This document shows positions 13,120 through 23,043 of a stretch of DNA of 64,000 bases, piece by piece (positions within the stretch are counted from its first letter, which is position 1; each line of letters opens with the position of its first letter). This stretch comes from Mesorhizobium sp. SOD10. GTDB lineage: Bacteria; Pseudomonadota; Alphaproteobacteria; Rhizobiales; Rhizobiaceae. The position numbers were made by a program, and so were the translations under genes. The DNA is taken from positions 434,001-498,000 of the forward strand of contig CCNA01000006.1 of the NCBI GenBank assembly GCA_000824805.1, written 5' to 3'. The notes beneath the pieces were generated by a model. That model was given only the letters and a program-made list of their open reading frames with translations, searched no databases and had not been told where the DNA came from.

Positions 13120-13135
13120 GCGTGCGCCCGCTCAG
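13116..13135. terminator. Short inverted repeat over two convergent stop codons
   Basis: CTGAGC (13116-13121) and GCTCAG (13130-13135) form a small stem that contains the stop codons of both convergent genes. There is no T run, so it is at best a weak terminator. Confidence 0.3.
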
Positions 13136-13905
13136 CCGCGCAGCGCCGCCATCGCCGCCGCGTGCAGTTCCGGCGTCGCGGCCGCCAATATGTCGCCGCC
13201 CTTCTCGGCCGGTCCGCCTTCGAAAGTGGTGATGACGCCGCCGGCCTTCTCGATGAGCGGGATCAGCGCGACGATGTCGTAGGGCTTCAGGCCCGGGTCG
13301 GCGACGATATCGATGCTGCCGGCCGCCAGCATGGCGAAGGCATAGCAATCGGTGCCGTAGCGGGCGAGCTGGACCTTTGTCTCGAACTGGTCGTAGCGCT
13401 TGCGCGCATCGCCCTTGAACAGGGCCGGCGTGGTCGTGAACAGCGTCGCCTGTGCGAGTTCGGTCGTCTTGCGGGTCGCCAGCCTGCGCGGACCGCCCGG
13501 TCCTTCATAATGCGACCCGGAAGCGTTGGCGTAGAACAATTCGCCGGTGAAGGGTTGCGACATCATGCCGGCGACCGCATCGCCATCGACAGTCAGCCCG
13601 ACCAGCGTTCCCCAGACCGGAATGCCGGAAATGAAGGCGCGGGTGCCGTCGATCGGGTCGATCACCCAGACATGCCGGCTGGTGAGGTTCTGGCTGCCAT
13701 GCTCTTCGCCGAGGATGCCGTGGTCGGGATATTCGGAGGAGATCAGCGCGCGGATCGCGCGCTCGGCCTCACGATCGGCTTCGGTGACCGGGTCGAAGCT
13801 CCCCGCAAGCTTGTTGGTGACCGTTCCCTGACTGCGGAAGCGCGGCAAGGTTTCCGCGGCGGCGGCATGCGCGATGCGCCGCATGAAATCGGTGCTGATA
13901 TCCAA
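13132..13905 (-). CDS. hisN: Inositol-monophosphatase family phosphatase, probable histidinol-phosphatase
   Basis: The 257-residue enzyme belongs to the magnesium-dependent, lithium-sensitive phosphatase superfamily. Metal-binding motifs are the glutamate in ILGEEHG, DPIDGTRAF, and YDIVALIPLIEKAGG near the C terminus. In Rhizobiales the closest annotated relatives are HisN-type histidinol-phosphatases, which carry out the penultimate step of histidine synthesis; inositol or adenosine-bisphosphate phosphatase activity cannot be excluded. The start is taken as TTG 13905, because GGGGAGA sits five bases upstream and the product begins MDISTDFMRRIAHAA. The longer open frame to 13965 has no ribosome site. 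The gene is monocistronic and faces the alpha/beta hydrolase. Confidence 0.82.
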   Translation of the reverse strand: MDISTDFMRRIAHAAAAETLPRFRSQGTVTNKLAGSFDPVTEADREAERAIRALISSEYPDHGILGEEHGSQNLTSRHVWVIDPIDGTRAFISGIPVWGTLVGLTVDGDAVAGMMSQPFTGELFYANASGSHYEGPGGPRRLATRKTTELAQATLFTTTPALFKGDARKRYDQFETKVQLARYGTDCYAFAMLAAGSIDIVADPGLKPYDIVALIPLIEKAGGVITTFEGGPAEKGGDILAAATPELHAAAMAALRG

Positions 13906-14063
13906 GTCGCTCTCCCCATCGCGGCCCTTGCCAGCCGCTCTTTCTCGCAGAACGGGCGCTCTCAAGACCGGTCAGGCGCCCGCTTTCTGTTGCCCGAATG
14001 CCACATCTGAACCGCTGAAGCGGAATTTCCACATCATATTGAATTAAAAAACCCTGATGTCGA

Positions 14064-14091
14064 TTGACATTTGTGCGACGCACAATAATTC
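14064..14091 (+). promoter_or_regulatory. Sigma-70 type promoter of the small-RNA candidate
   Basis: A perfect -35 box TTGACA (14064-14069) is followed after 16 bases by TAATTC (14086-14091) as a plausible -10. The spacer is almost entirely a perfect palindrome (14071-14085), so a repressor could block this promoter. Predicted transcription starts near 14097. Confidence 0.55.
14071..14085. promoter_or_regulatory. Perfect palindrome TTGTGCG-A-CGCACAA between -35 and -10
   Basis: Seven-base arms flank a single central base, filling the promoter spacer. The placement is that of a classical repressor operator. The binding protein is unknown; it shares TTGTGCGAC with 8832-8840. Confidence 0.5.
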
Positions 14092-14096
14092 TGTCA

Positions 14097-14183
14097 TCGG
14101 GCAGGTTTTTCCTGTCCATGCCCTCCTTGGGCGTTTCCTCCCTAGACTTCGACCGTGTCGTGAAAACGACGCGGTCTTTTTTT
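14097..14183 (+). ncRNA. Candidate trans-acting small RNA with CCUCC motifs
   Basis: A transcript of about 87 bases is bounded by a TTGACA promoter and a strong terminator, with no open reading frame of note and no plus-strand gene upstream. Predicted structure: stem-loop 1, GGGCAGG (14099-14105) with loop TTTTT and CCTGTCC (14111-14117); stem-loop 2, GCCC (14120-14123) with loop TCCTT and GGGC (14129-14132); a single-stranded linker holding CCTCCC (14137-14142); and a terminator hairpin at 14151-14176 followed by seven Ts. Loop 2 and the linker resemble the anti-Shine-Dalgarno motifs of rhizobial trans-acting sRNAs that repress ABC-transporter mRNAs. An alternative is that CCTCC is merely the complement of ribosome sites on the minus strand. 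Confidence 0.6.
14151..14183 (+). terminator. Rho-independent terminator of the small-RNA candidate
   Basis: GACCGTGTCGT and ACGACGCGGTC pair over 11 bp (one G-U) around a GAAA loop and are followed by TTTTTTT. The T run is only on the plus strand, although no protein gene lies upstream on that strand. Confidence 0.85.
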
Positions 14184-14186
14184 CGT

Positions 14187-14229
14187 GCAATTCCAGGAAG
14201 GTGTGAAGCGGTTTCCCGACCGGAATTGC
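14187..14229. repeat. Palindromic intergenic repeat, GCAATTCC family, copy A
   Basis: The 43-bp element is bounded by GCAATTCC and GGAATTGC. A longer relative at 36449-36515 shares GCAATTCCAGGAA at one end and CCGGAATTGCGT at the other, and a degenerate half copy lies near 63796. It is placed between the small-RNA terminator and the amidohydrolase gene. Confidence 0.6.
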
Positions 14230-14262
14230 GTTTGTAAAGAACTCGGTGCACCGATCGCACCG

Positions 14263-15276
14263 TCATTCGGCCGCGAGCGGCAAATCGACGAAATGATGAT
14301 CGGGCATCGACATCAGGTCGGCCGAGAAGCGGGTCAGGTCGGCGGCCAAGGCGTCGAAGCCGGCCGATTTCTGGAACGTCCGCTCGTCCATGTAAAGCCC
14401 GCGATTGACCTCGATTTGCAGCGCATGCAGATGCCGCGCCGGCCTGCCATAATGCTCGGTGATGAAACCCCCGGCATAGGGCTTGTTGTGCGCGACCGTG
14501 TAGCCCATGCCGACAAGCAGGCTGATCGCCATTTCGGTGAGCGCCGGCGAGGCCGAGATGCCGAACCGGTCGCCGATGATGAAGTCGGGCCGCACGCCGT
14601 TGTCGCCGACGCGGATCGAGGCCGGCATCGAATGGCAGTCGATCAGCACGGCATAGCCGAACCTGGCATGCGTCCTGGCCAGGAGCCGCTTCAGCGTCTC
14701 GTGATAAGGCTTGTACACCGCTTCGATGCGTCCTACCGCCTCGGCCAAAGGCAAGCGTCCGGAATAGATGTCGAGCCCCTCGCCGACCAGTTTCGGCACC
14801 GTACCCAGCCCGCCGGCGACACGCGCCGAGCGGATGTTGCAGAAGGACGGCACCGGCTCGGCGAACATGCGCGGATCGAGTTCCCAGGGCTCGCGGTTGA
14901 CGTCGAGATAGGCGCGCGGAAAATTGGCCGAAAGCAGCGGCGCTCCGAGCGGCACGGCGCCGCCGAAAAGCTCCTCGACATAGCAGTCCTCCGACCGGCG
15001 GATGGCGTTGCGGTCGAGCCGCGCCATGGCCAGGAAACGCTCCGGATAATGGCGGCCGCTATGCGGTGAGTTGAACAGGAAGGGGACGCGCTGTTCGGCG
15101 CCCGATCGGATTTCGAAGGGTGGAACGACCGAAAAATCCTCGGCTGCCGTCTTCAATTTGTATGAACCAGGATGAAGCACTGCATCATGACCCAAAACTT
15201 GCCACCTTGCGTCCGGCATGTCCAGCATTTCAGGCTGTGAAACCGCGCTTCGAACCGGATGTCGGATGCCCTTCAT
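14263..15276 (-). CDS. N-formylglutamate amidohydrolase family protein
   Basis: The protein of up to 337 residues belongs to the FGase family, zinc hydrolases that release formate and glutamate from N-formylglutamate or act on related amides. Family marks are FNSPHSGRHYPERF near residue 67, LGAPLLSANFPRAYLDVNREPWELDP, and LIDCHSMPA with histidine and aspartate ligands, then ALQIEVNRGLYMDE. The start is uncertain: 15276, 15228 and 15219 are all in frame and none has a clear ribosome site. It is divergent from cpdR with a 90-base gap, an arrangement I recall as conserved in several Rhizobiales, which may hint at shared cell-cycle control rather than histidine catabolism, since no hut genes are nearby. 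Confidence 0.85.
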   Translation of the reverse strand: MKGIRHPVRSAVSQPEMLDMPDARWQVLGHDAVLHPGSYKLKTAAEDFSVVPPFEIRSGAEQRVPFLFNSPHSGRHYPERFLAMARLDRNAIRRSEDCYVEELFGGAVPLGAPLLSANFPRAYLDVNREPWELDPRMFAEPVPSFCNIRSARVAGGLGTVPKLVGEGLDIYSGRLPLAEAVGRIEAVYKPYHETLKRLLARTHARFGYAVLIDCHSMPASIRVGDNGVRPDFIIGDRFGISASPALTEMAISLLVGMGYTVAHNKPYAGGFITEHYGRPARHLHALQIEVNRGLYMDERTFQKSAGFDALAADLTRFSADLMSMPDHHFVDLPLAAE

Positions 15277-15365
15277 TCACTTGATGTTTACCGGCACATC
15301 CTCATATACAGCATGGTTAACGGCCTTGCCCGGCGGCAGGCTTGGGCGGATGATTCGGACGGGAC

Positions 15366-15731
15366 ATGATGGCACGCATTCTGCTGGCGGAAGACGACGA
15401 CGATATGCGCCGCTTCCTCGTCAAGGCGCTGGAACGCGCCGGCTACCAGGTAAGCGATTTCGACAATGGCGCCAGCGCCTATGAGCGGCTGCGCGAAGAA
15501 CCTTTCTCGCTGCTCCTGACCGACATCGTCATGCCGGAAATGGACGGCATCGAGCTCGCCCGCCGCGCCACCGAGATCGATCCGGACCTCAAGGTGATGT
15601 TCATCACCGGCTTTGCCGCGGTCGCGCTCAATCCCGATTCGAAGGCGCCCAAGGACGCCAAGGTGCTGTCGAAGCCCTTCCACCTGCGCGATCTCGTCAA
15701 CGAGGTCGAGAAGATGCTGCAGGCCGCCTGA
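15366..15731 (+). CDS. cpdR: Single-domain response regulator CpdR
   Basis: The 121-residue protein is a lone receiver domain without an output domain. It closely follows the CpdR pattern: MARILLAEDDDDMRRFL at the start, the phospho-acceptor aspartate in LLTDIVMPEMDG (about residue 53), and VLSKPFHLRDLV containing the conserved lysine. In Caulobacter and Sinorhizobium, unphosphorylated CpdR delivers substrates including cell-cycle regulators to the ClpXP protease and is phosphorylated through the CckA-ChpT relay. Two adjacent ATG codons (15366 and 15369) can start it; the second gives the usual MARILLAED. A GANTC site lies ten bases upstream (15352-15356), a possible CcrM methylation target. 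A 9-bp inverted repeat follows the gene. Confidence 0.93.
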   Translation: MMARILLAEDDDDMRRFLVKALERAGYQVSDFDNGASAYERLREEPFSLLLTDIVMPEMDGIELARRATEIDPDLKVMFITGFAAVALNPDSKAPKDAKVLSKPFHLRDLVNEVEKMLQAA

Positions 15732-15747
15732 GGCCTGCATCGAGGCT

Positions 15748-15774
15748 CGCATCGGCAGGGTCCTCGCCGATGCG
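15748..15774. terminator. Inverted repeat after cpdR
   Basis: CGCATCGGC (15748-15756) and GCCGATGCG (15766-15774) form a 9-bp stem with a 9-base loop 17 bases after the cpdR stop. No T run follows, so termination efficiency is uncertain. Confidence 0.5.
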
Positions 15775-15807
15775 ACGAATGGAAGCCGTCTTTCCACATT
15801 CCCGCTA

Positions 15808-15836
15808 TTGACGCGCCGGATCAAAAGTGGTGTATG
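15808..15836 (+). promoter_or_regulatory. Probable promoter of tRNA-Val
   Basis: TTGACG and TGTATG are separated by exactly 17 bases and lie 14 bases before the tRNA, a compact sigma-70 type promoter. Confidence 0.6.
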
Positions 15837-15849
15837 CGCGGCGTCGGAT

Positions 15850-15924
15850 GGGCGTGTAGCTCAGCGGGAGAGCACTGCATTGACATTGCAGGGGTCACAA
15901 GTTCAATCCTTGTCACGCCCACCA
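15850..15924 (+). tRNA. tRNA-Val (anticodon GAC)
   Basis: A complete cloverleaf is visible: acceptor stem GGGCGTG pairs with CACGCCC, D arm GCTCAGCGGGAGAGC, anticodon stem CTGCA/TGCAG with loop TTGACAT (anticodon GAC), and T arm ACAAG-TTCAATC-CTTGT. A discriminator A and a genome-encoded CCA end it. It reads GUC and GUU valine codons. Confidence 0.97.
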
Positions 15925-16025
15925 TCCTTCCCAATCATTAAGCAGACGATCGCCTCGCGCATAGCGTTGGCCATCGTGAATCGAGCTCGAGTTTAGCGGC
16001 TCTCCAGCGGCGCTACGCCCGCCGA

Positions 16026-16319
16026 CTACCCGAGATCCCCTTCGAACATCACCAGCGTACGATTCGACGCCTTGAGCGCGAAACGCATGGCTCCCCCATA
16101 GGCCGGATCCGCATAGCAGGCCTTGGCGATCTCTAGCGACGGAAACTCCACCAAGACCACGCGCTTGGCATCGCGCGCCTCGACGAGCAGAGGCGGCTGT
16201 TTTGTCGTATTGGTTCGTGCCTGGTATTTTTCGCCGACGGGCTTCCAGAGGCGGCTATATTCGGCCTGCGCCTCCTGGTCCGAAATCTCGGTTCCGACGA
16301 TGAGCCAGTATCCCTTCAC
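16026..16319 (-). CDS. DUF1330 family protein
   Basis: The 97-residue protein has the ferredoxin-like alpha/beta fold of DUF1330. The pattern is KGYWLIVGTEISD at the start, then KPVGEKYQARTN, VVLVEFPSLEIAKACYADPAY and a final strand. These proteins are dimeric and mostly of unknown function, often next to dehydrogenases. The start is GTG 16319, chosen because AGGGAG lies ten bases upstream and the conserved N terminus begins there; longer open frames upstream run into the SDR gene in another frame. It follows the SDR gene by 26 bases on the same strand, so the two are probably co-transcribed and may act on the same metabolite. Confidence 0.82.
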   Translation of the reverse strand: MKGYWLIVGTEISDQEAQAEYSRLWKPVGEKYQARTNTTKQPPLLVEARDAKRVVLVEFPSLEIAKACYADPAYGGAMRFALKASNRTLVMFEGDLG

Positions 16320-16345
16320 GCCGACCGCGCTCCCTGATTGCAAGC

Positions 16346-17110
16346 CTACACCATGAACTCGCCGCCGTTGATGTGCAACAAATGTCCGGTGACGAACTTG
16401 CCCATGTCGGACGCGAGATAGAGGCAGGCATTGGCGACGTCTTCGGCGGTTCCAAGCGTCCTTAGCGGCACCGTCGCCTTCACATGCTCGTAGGTTTGCT
16501 CGAGATCGGGGTACCAGGCCGCATTCCTGTTCGTGTCCAGCCATCCCGGGGCAATGCTGTTGGCGGTCACCCCGTCCGGCCCGCATTCCAGCGCCACAGC
16601 CTTCGCCAGGCCGTGCATGCCATGTTTCGCGGCGACGACATGCGCTCGGTTCGCCAGCGGGAAGAGCGCGTCTGTGCCGGCCATGTAGAGCAAGCGCCCG
16701 AATTTTCTTCTGCGCATGTGGGGCAGCACCGCCCGGGTCAGGATGAAGGCCGATCCAAGGTTGGTGTCGATCACCTTCTGCCAGTCCTGGAGGGTGATCT
16801 CCTCGAGCGGCTGGTGCGGTCGTATCCCCACGCAGGACACCGCGATGTCGACGCCGCCCAGTTCCGCCACCGCCCTTTCGATCAAGGCATTCATGGCGGC
16901 CTCGTCGGCGCCGTCGCAGATGGATGCTATCGCCTCGACGCCGAAAGACCGAGCTTGGTCGGCGACGGCCTCGATCTTGGCCGCGTCGCTGCCCCCGGTG
17001 ATGACGATGTGCGCCCCCGCTCGGGCGAACGCCAGCGCGACGGCCTTGCCGATGTTCTGGCCGGCTGCGGTAATGACCGCTACCCGCCCTTTCAGACCTG
17101 GAACTTCCAT
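16346..17110 (-). CDS. SDR-family protein lacking the catalytic tyrosine
   Basis: The 254-residue protein has the full Rossmann fold of a classical short-chain dehydrogenase, with a cofactor loop TAAGQNIG at residues 14-21 and a typical C terminus. The active site is unusual. The lysine of YxxxK is present (Lys162 in HVVAAKHGM), but the tyrosine position is Val158, the preceding serine position is Gly145, and NNAG is replaced by SCVG. It may bind NAD(P) without normal oxidoreductase chemistry, or use another residue. ATG 17110 follows AGGTGA at a suitable distance. The downstream partner is the DUF1330 gene. It points the same way as the DUF993 gene, but a 108-base gap separates them. Confidence 0.85.
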   Translation of the reverse strand: MEVPGLKGRVAVITAAGQNIGKAVALAFARAGAHIVITGGSDAAKIEAVADQARSFGVEAIASICDGADEAAMNALIERAVAELGGVDIAVSCVGIRPHQPLEEITLQDWQKVIDTNLGSAFILTRAVLPHMRRRKFGRLLYMAGTDALFPLANRAHVVAAKHGMHGLAKAVALECGPDGVTANSIAPGWLDTNRNAAWYPDLEQTYEHVKATVPLRTLGTAEDVANACLYLASDMGKFVTGHLLHINGGEFMV

Positions 17111-17218
17111 GTGCTCACCTATGGGTCAGGAGGGCATGGAGCGCGTCCTGTGCCAGCCTTGTAGGTTGAGAAATCAAACAGGGGCTTTTGCCAGGAAGCA
17201 AGCCGCCATAGGTCTAGA

Positions 17219-18373
17219 CTAGACGCCCGCCGTCGCCAGCAGAGTCTTCATCCGGGCCATGGCAAGATCGGGGTCGGCCAACAGGCCAGCTTGATCGGAG
17301 AGCCGGAAGACGTCCGCATAGTGGCATATGCCGCGCGCCGACTGCATGCCGCCGACCATGGTGAAATGGTCCTGATGCCCGTTCAGCCAGGCCATGAACA
17401 CGATGCCGGCCTTGTAGTATTCGGTCGGCGCTTCGAAGATCTTGCGCGACAGCGTCACGGTCGGCGCCATCAGCGCGTCGTAACCGACTCTGTCGCCCTC
17501 CGCCAGCTTCGCCAGCGCAGCGTTGGCGACCGGGGCGATGGCGTCGAAGATGCCGAGCAGCGCGTGCGAATGCCGCCTGCCGTCGCCTGCGATCAGCTCC
17601 GGATAGTTGAAATCGTCGCCGGTGAACATCACGACGCCCTCGGGCAGCCGGTCGCGCAGCAGCACCTCCTTCTCGGCATCGAGCAGCGATATCTTGATGC
17701 CTTCCACCTTGTCCGCATGCCGCTCGATGATGGCGACGACCGTGCCGAGCGCCGCATCGAAATCGTTGCTGCCCCAATAACCCTTGAGCGCCGGATCGAA
17801 CATGTCGCCCAGCCAATGCAGGATGACCTTGCCTGATGCCTGGGAAAGCACCCGGTCATAGACGCGGGCATAATCGTCCGGCCCCTTTGCCACCCCCGCC
17901 AGCGCACGGCTCGCCATCATGATCGCCTTGCCGCCCTCGCCTTCGATGAAGGCGAATTGTTCTTCATAGGCGCCGATGACGTCGTCGAGCGTCTTGGCCG
18001 CCGCCGGCCCCAGATGGTCGGTTCCCGCCCCCGAAGCGAGGTCGGCGCCCGGCACCGTCTTGGCCTCCGCGATCGAGCGCCGGATCAGTTCCTTGGCGCT
18101 CGCCCAGTCGAAACCCATGCCGCGCTGGGACGTGTCCATGGCCTCGGCGATGCGAAAGCCGAGCCGCCACAGATGGTGGCGAAATGCCATGGTCTTGTCC
18201 CAATCGACCGCCGGTTGTGACCAGGGGTTGGTCATGGCGATGGGATCGGCAACGACATGGGCGGCGGCATAGGCGATGCGCGAAAAAGGCGCGTCCTGGC
18301 TCGGCTCGACCGGTTGACCGACGAGCCGGTAGCTGACCCGGTCGCCATTTGCGGCAGGCAAGGTGATGTCCAT
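17219..18373 (-). CDS. DUF993 family protein (TIM-barrel aldolase-like)
   Basis: The 384-residue protein matches DUF993, a family distantly related to dihydrodipicolinate-synthase-type aldolases. Recognisable stretches include MTNPWSQPAVDWDKTMAFRHHLW, GMGFDWASAKELIRRS, VEGIKISLLDAEKE (a lysine in the position expected for a Schiff base in a TIM barrel) and FTGDDFNYPELI. The reaction is not known; aldol cleavage of a keto-sugar acid or similar intermediate is an inference. The start at 18373 is preceded by GGGAG. The promoter region contains a LacI-type operator identical in core to the one before the divergent lacI gene, so it belongs to the same regulon as the large plus-strand cluster. Confidence 0.85.
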   Translation of the reverse strand: MDITLPAANGDRVSYRLVGQPVEPSQDAPFSRIAYAAAHVVADPIAMTNPWSQPAVDWDKTMAFRHHLWRLGFRIAEAMDTSQRGMGFDWASAKELIRRSIAEAKTVPGADLASGAGTDHLGPAAAKTLDDVIGAYEEQFAFIEGEGGKAIMMASRALAGVAKGPDDYARVYDRVLSQASGKVILHWLGDMFDPALKGYWGSNDFDAALGTVVAIIERHADKVEGIKISLLDAEKEVLLRDRLPEGVVMFTGDDFNYPELIAGDGRRHSHALLGIFDAIAPVANAALAKLAEGDRVGYDALMAPTVTLSRKIFEAPTEYYKAGIVFMAWLNGHQDHFTMVGGMQSARGICHYADVFRLSDQAGLLADPDLAMARMKTLLATAGV

Positions 18374-18399
18374 GGAGCTCTCCCTTCCGGGCCGCTATA

Positions 18400-18417
18400 A
18401 ATGGAACGTTCCAATAA
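18400..18417. promoter_or_regulatory. LacI-type operator 1, before the DUF993 gene
   Basis: The core TGGAACGTTCCA (18402-18413) is a perfect palindrome, followed by ATAAAT. It overlaps the likely -10 region (TTTATA on the minus strand) of the DUF993 promoter, about 30 bases from its start codon. It shares GAACGTTCCAATAAAT with operator 2. Confidence 0.75.
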
Positions 18418-18543
18418 ATCAAGAAGCTTGATGATTCAAAGGCTGGGAGCTGACCTGCTACAGACCCTCGGTGCAGAACTCCTTGCGCCAGCACCGATTT
18501 TGAACCGCTTCAATCAATTTTTCGAATCTCGCAGGAATCACGA

Positions 18544-18572
18544 TTGACTCCGAATGGCGTCAGCGATTAGAA
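18544..18572 (+). promoter_or_regulatory. Probable promoter of the lacI-led operon
   Basis: TTGACT (18544-18549) is separated by 17 bases from TTAGAA (18567-18572). The -10 box overlaps operator 2, which predicts autorepression. Confidence 0.5.
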
Positions 18573-18585
18573 CGTTCCAATAAAT
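18567..18585. promoter_or_regulatory. LacI-type operator 2, before the lacI gene
   Basis: TTAGAACGTTCCAATAAAT repeats the core and right flank of operator 1. The central CG step and 16-bp symmetry are typical of LacI/GalR-family sites. Confidence 0.75.
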
Positions 18586-18615
18586 TTGCTCGAAAACGTG
18601 GAGGACGGAACGAGG

Positions 18616-22262
<3,647 letters not shown>

Positions 22263-22270
<8 letters not shown>

Positions 22271-23036
22271 GCTTGTCACCTTCGAGCGGGACGGCGCGAT
22301 CGGCACCGTCACCTTGCGCCGTCCGGAAAAGTTCAACGCGCTCGACATCCCGATGCTGCGTGCGCTGGAAGCCGCGCTTGACGAAGCCGAACTGGCCGAG
22401 GGCGTCCGCGTGGTGCTGATCCGTGGCGAAGGCAAGGGCTTTTGCGCTGGCGGCGACGTCGAAGCCTGGGGACGATTAAGCGCCGCCGATTTCCAGGTGC
22501 AGTGGGTGCGCTACGGACACCGCGTCTTCGACCGGCTGGCGCGGCTCAGGCAGCCGACCATCGCCGTGCTCTCCGGTCATGCGCTGGGCGGCGGACTTGA
22601 ACTCGCCGCCGCCTGCGATTTCCGCGTCGCCGAAACGCAGGTAAAGATCGGCTTTCCGGAAACTTCGATCGGCGTCGTACCGGGCTGGTCGGGCACACAG
22701 CGCGCCGTGCGCCGCTTCGGTGCACAGATCGTGCGCCGGATGGCGATTGGCGGCGAGATTTTCCTGGCGGCCGAGGCGCTGGCGCACGGTATCGTCGACC
22801 GTGTCGTCGAAACCGGCAAGGCTTTCGACGAAGCGAAAGCCTGGGCGGAAAAAATCGCCGAGCGCGGCCCGCTGGCGACAGAGGCCGCCAAGCTAATGAT
22901 CGGCGTTGCCGAGTGCGAAGAAGACGCCGCCGCGACCGAGGCGCTGGCCAGCGGCTTCATTGCGCTGACAGGCGACCTCAAAGTCGGTGTCGGCGCCTTC
23001 AAGGCCAAGCAGAAGCCGGCCTTTTCGAGATCCTAG
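22263..23036 (+). CDS. Enoyl-CoA hydratase/isomerase family protein
   Basis: The 257-residue crotonase-fold enzyme has the oxyanion-hole motif GKGFCAGGDVEAW and both acidic residues of true hydratases: Glu in GGGLELAAACDF and Glu in FPETSIGVVPGWSGTQ. Hydration of a 2,3-enoyl-CoA is therefore the first guess, though isomerase or retro-Claisen activity is possible in this superfamily. ATG 22263 follows CGGAGG; the gene overlaps the CoA-transferase end by eight bases. Pairing with the CoA-transferase suggests a beta-oxidation-like segment of the pathway. Confidence 0.92.
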
Positions 23037-23043
23037 AGAAGAC

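Noticed and set aside
13769..14266. Minus-strand open frame with an internal ATG (about 14118) after an AGGAGG-like site
   Set aside because: It runs into hisN out of frame and has no known domain. It does offer a competing reason for the CCTCC motifs of the sRNA candidate, so it should be kept in mind.
15277..15365. CtrA binding site before cpdR
   Set aside because: Only one TTAA half site (GGTTAAC) is present; the TTAA-N7-TTAA spacing is not met.
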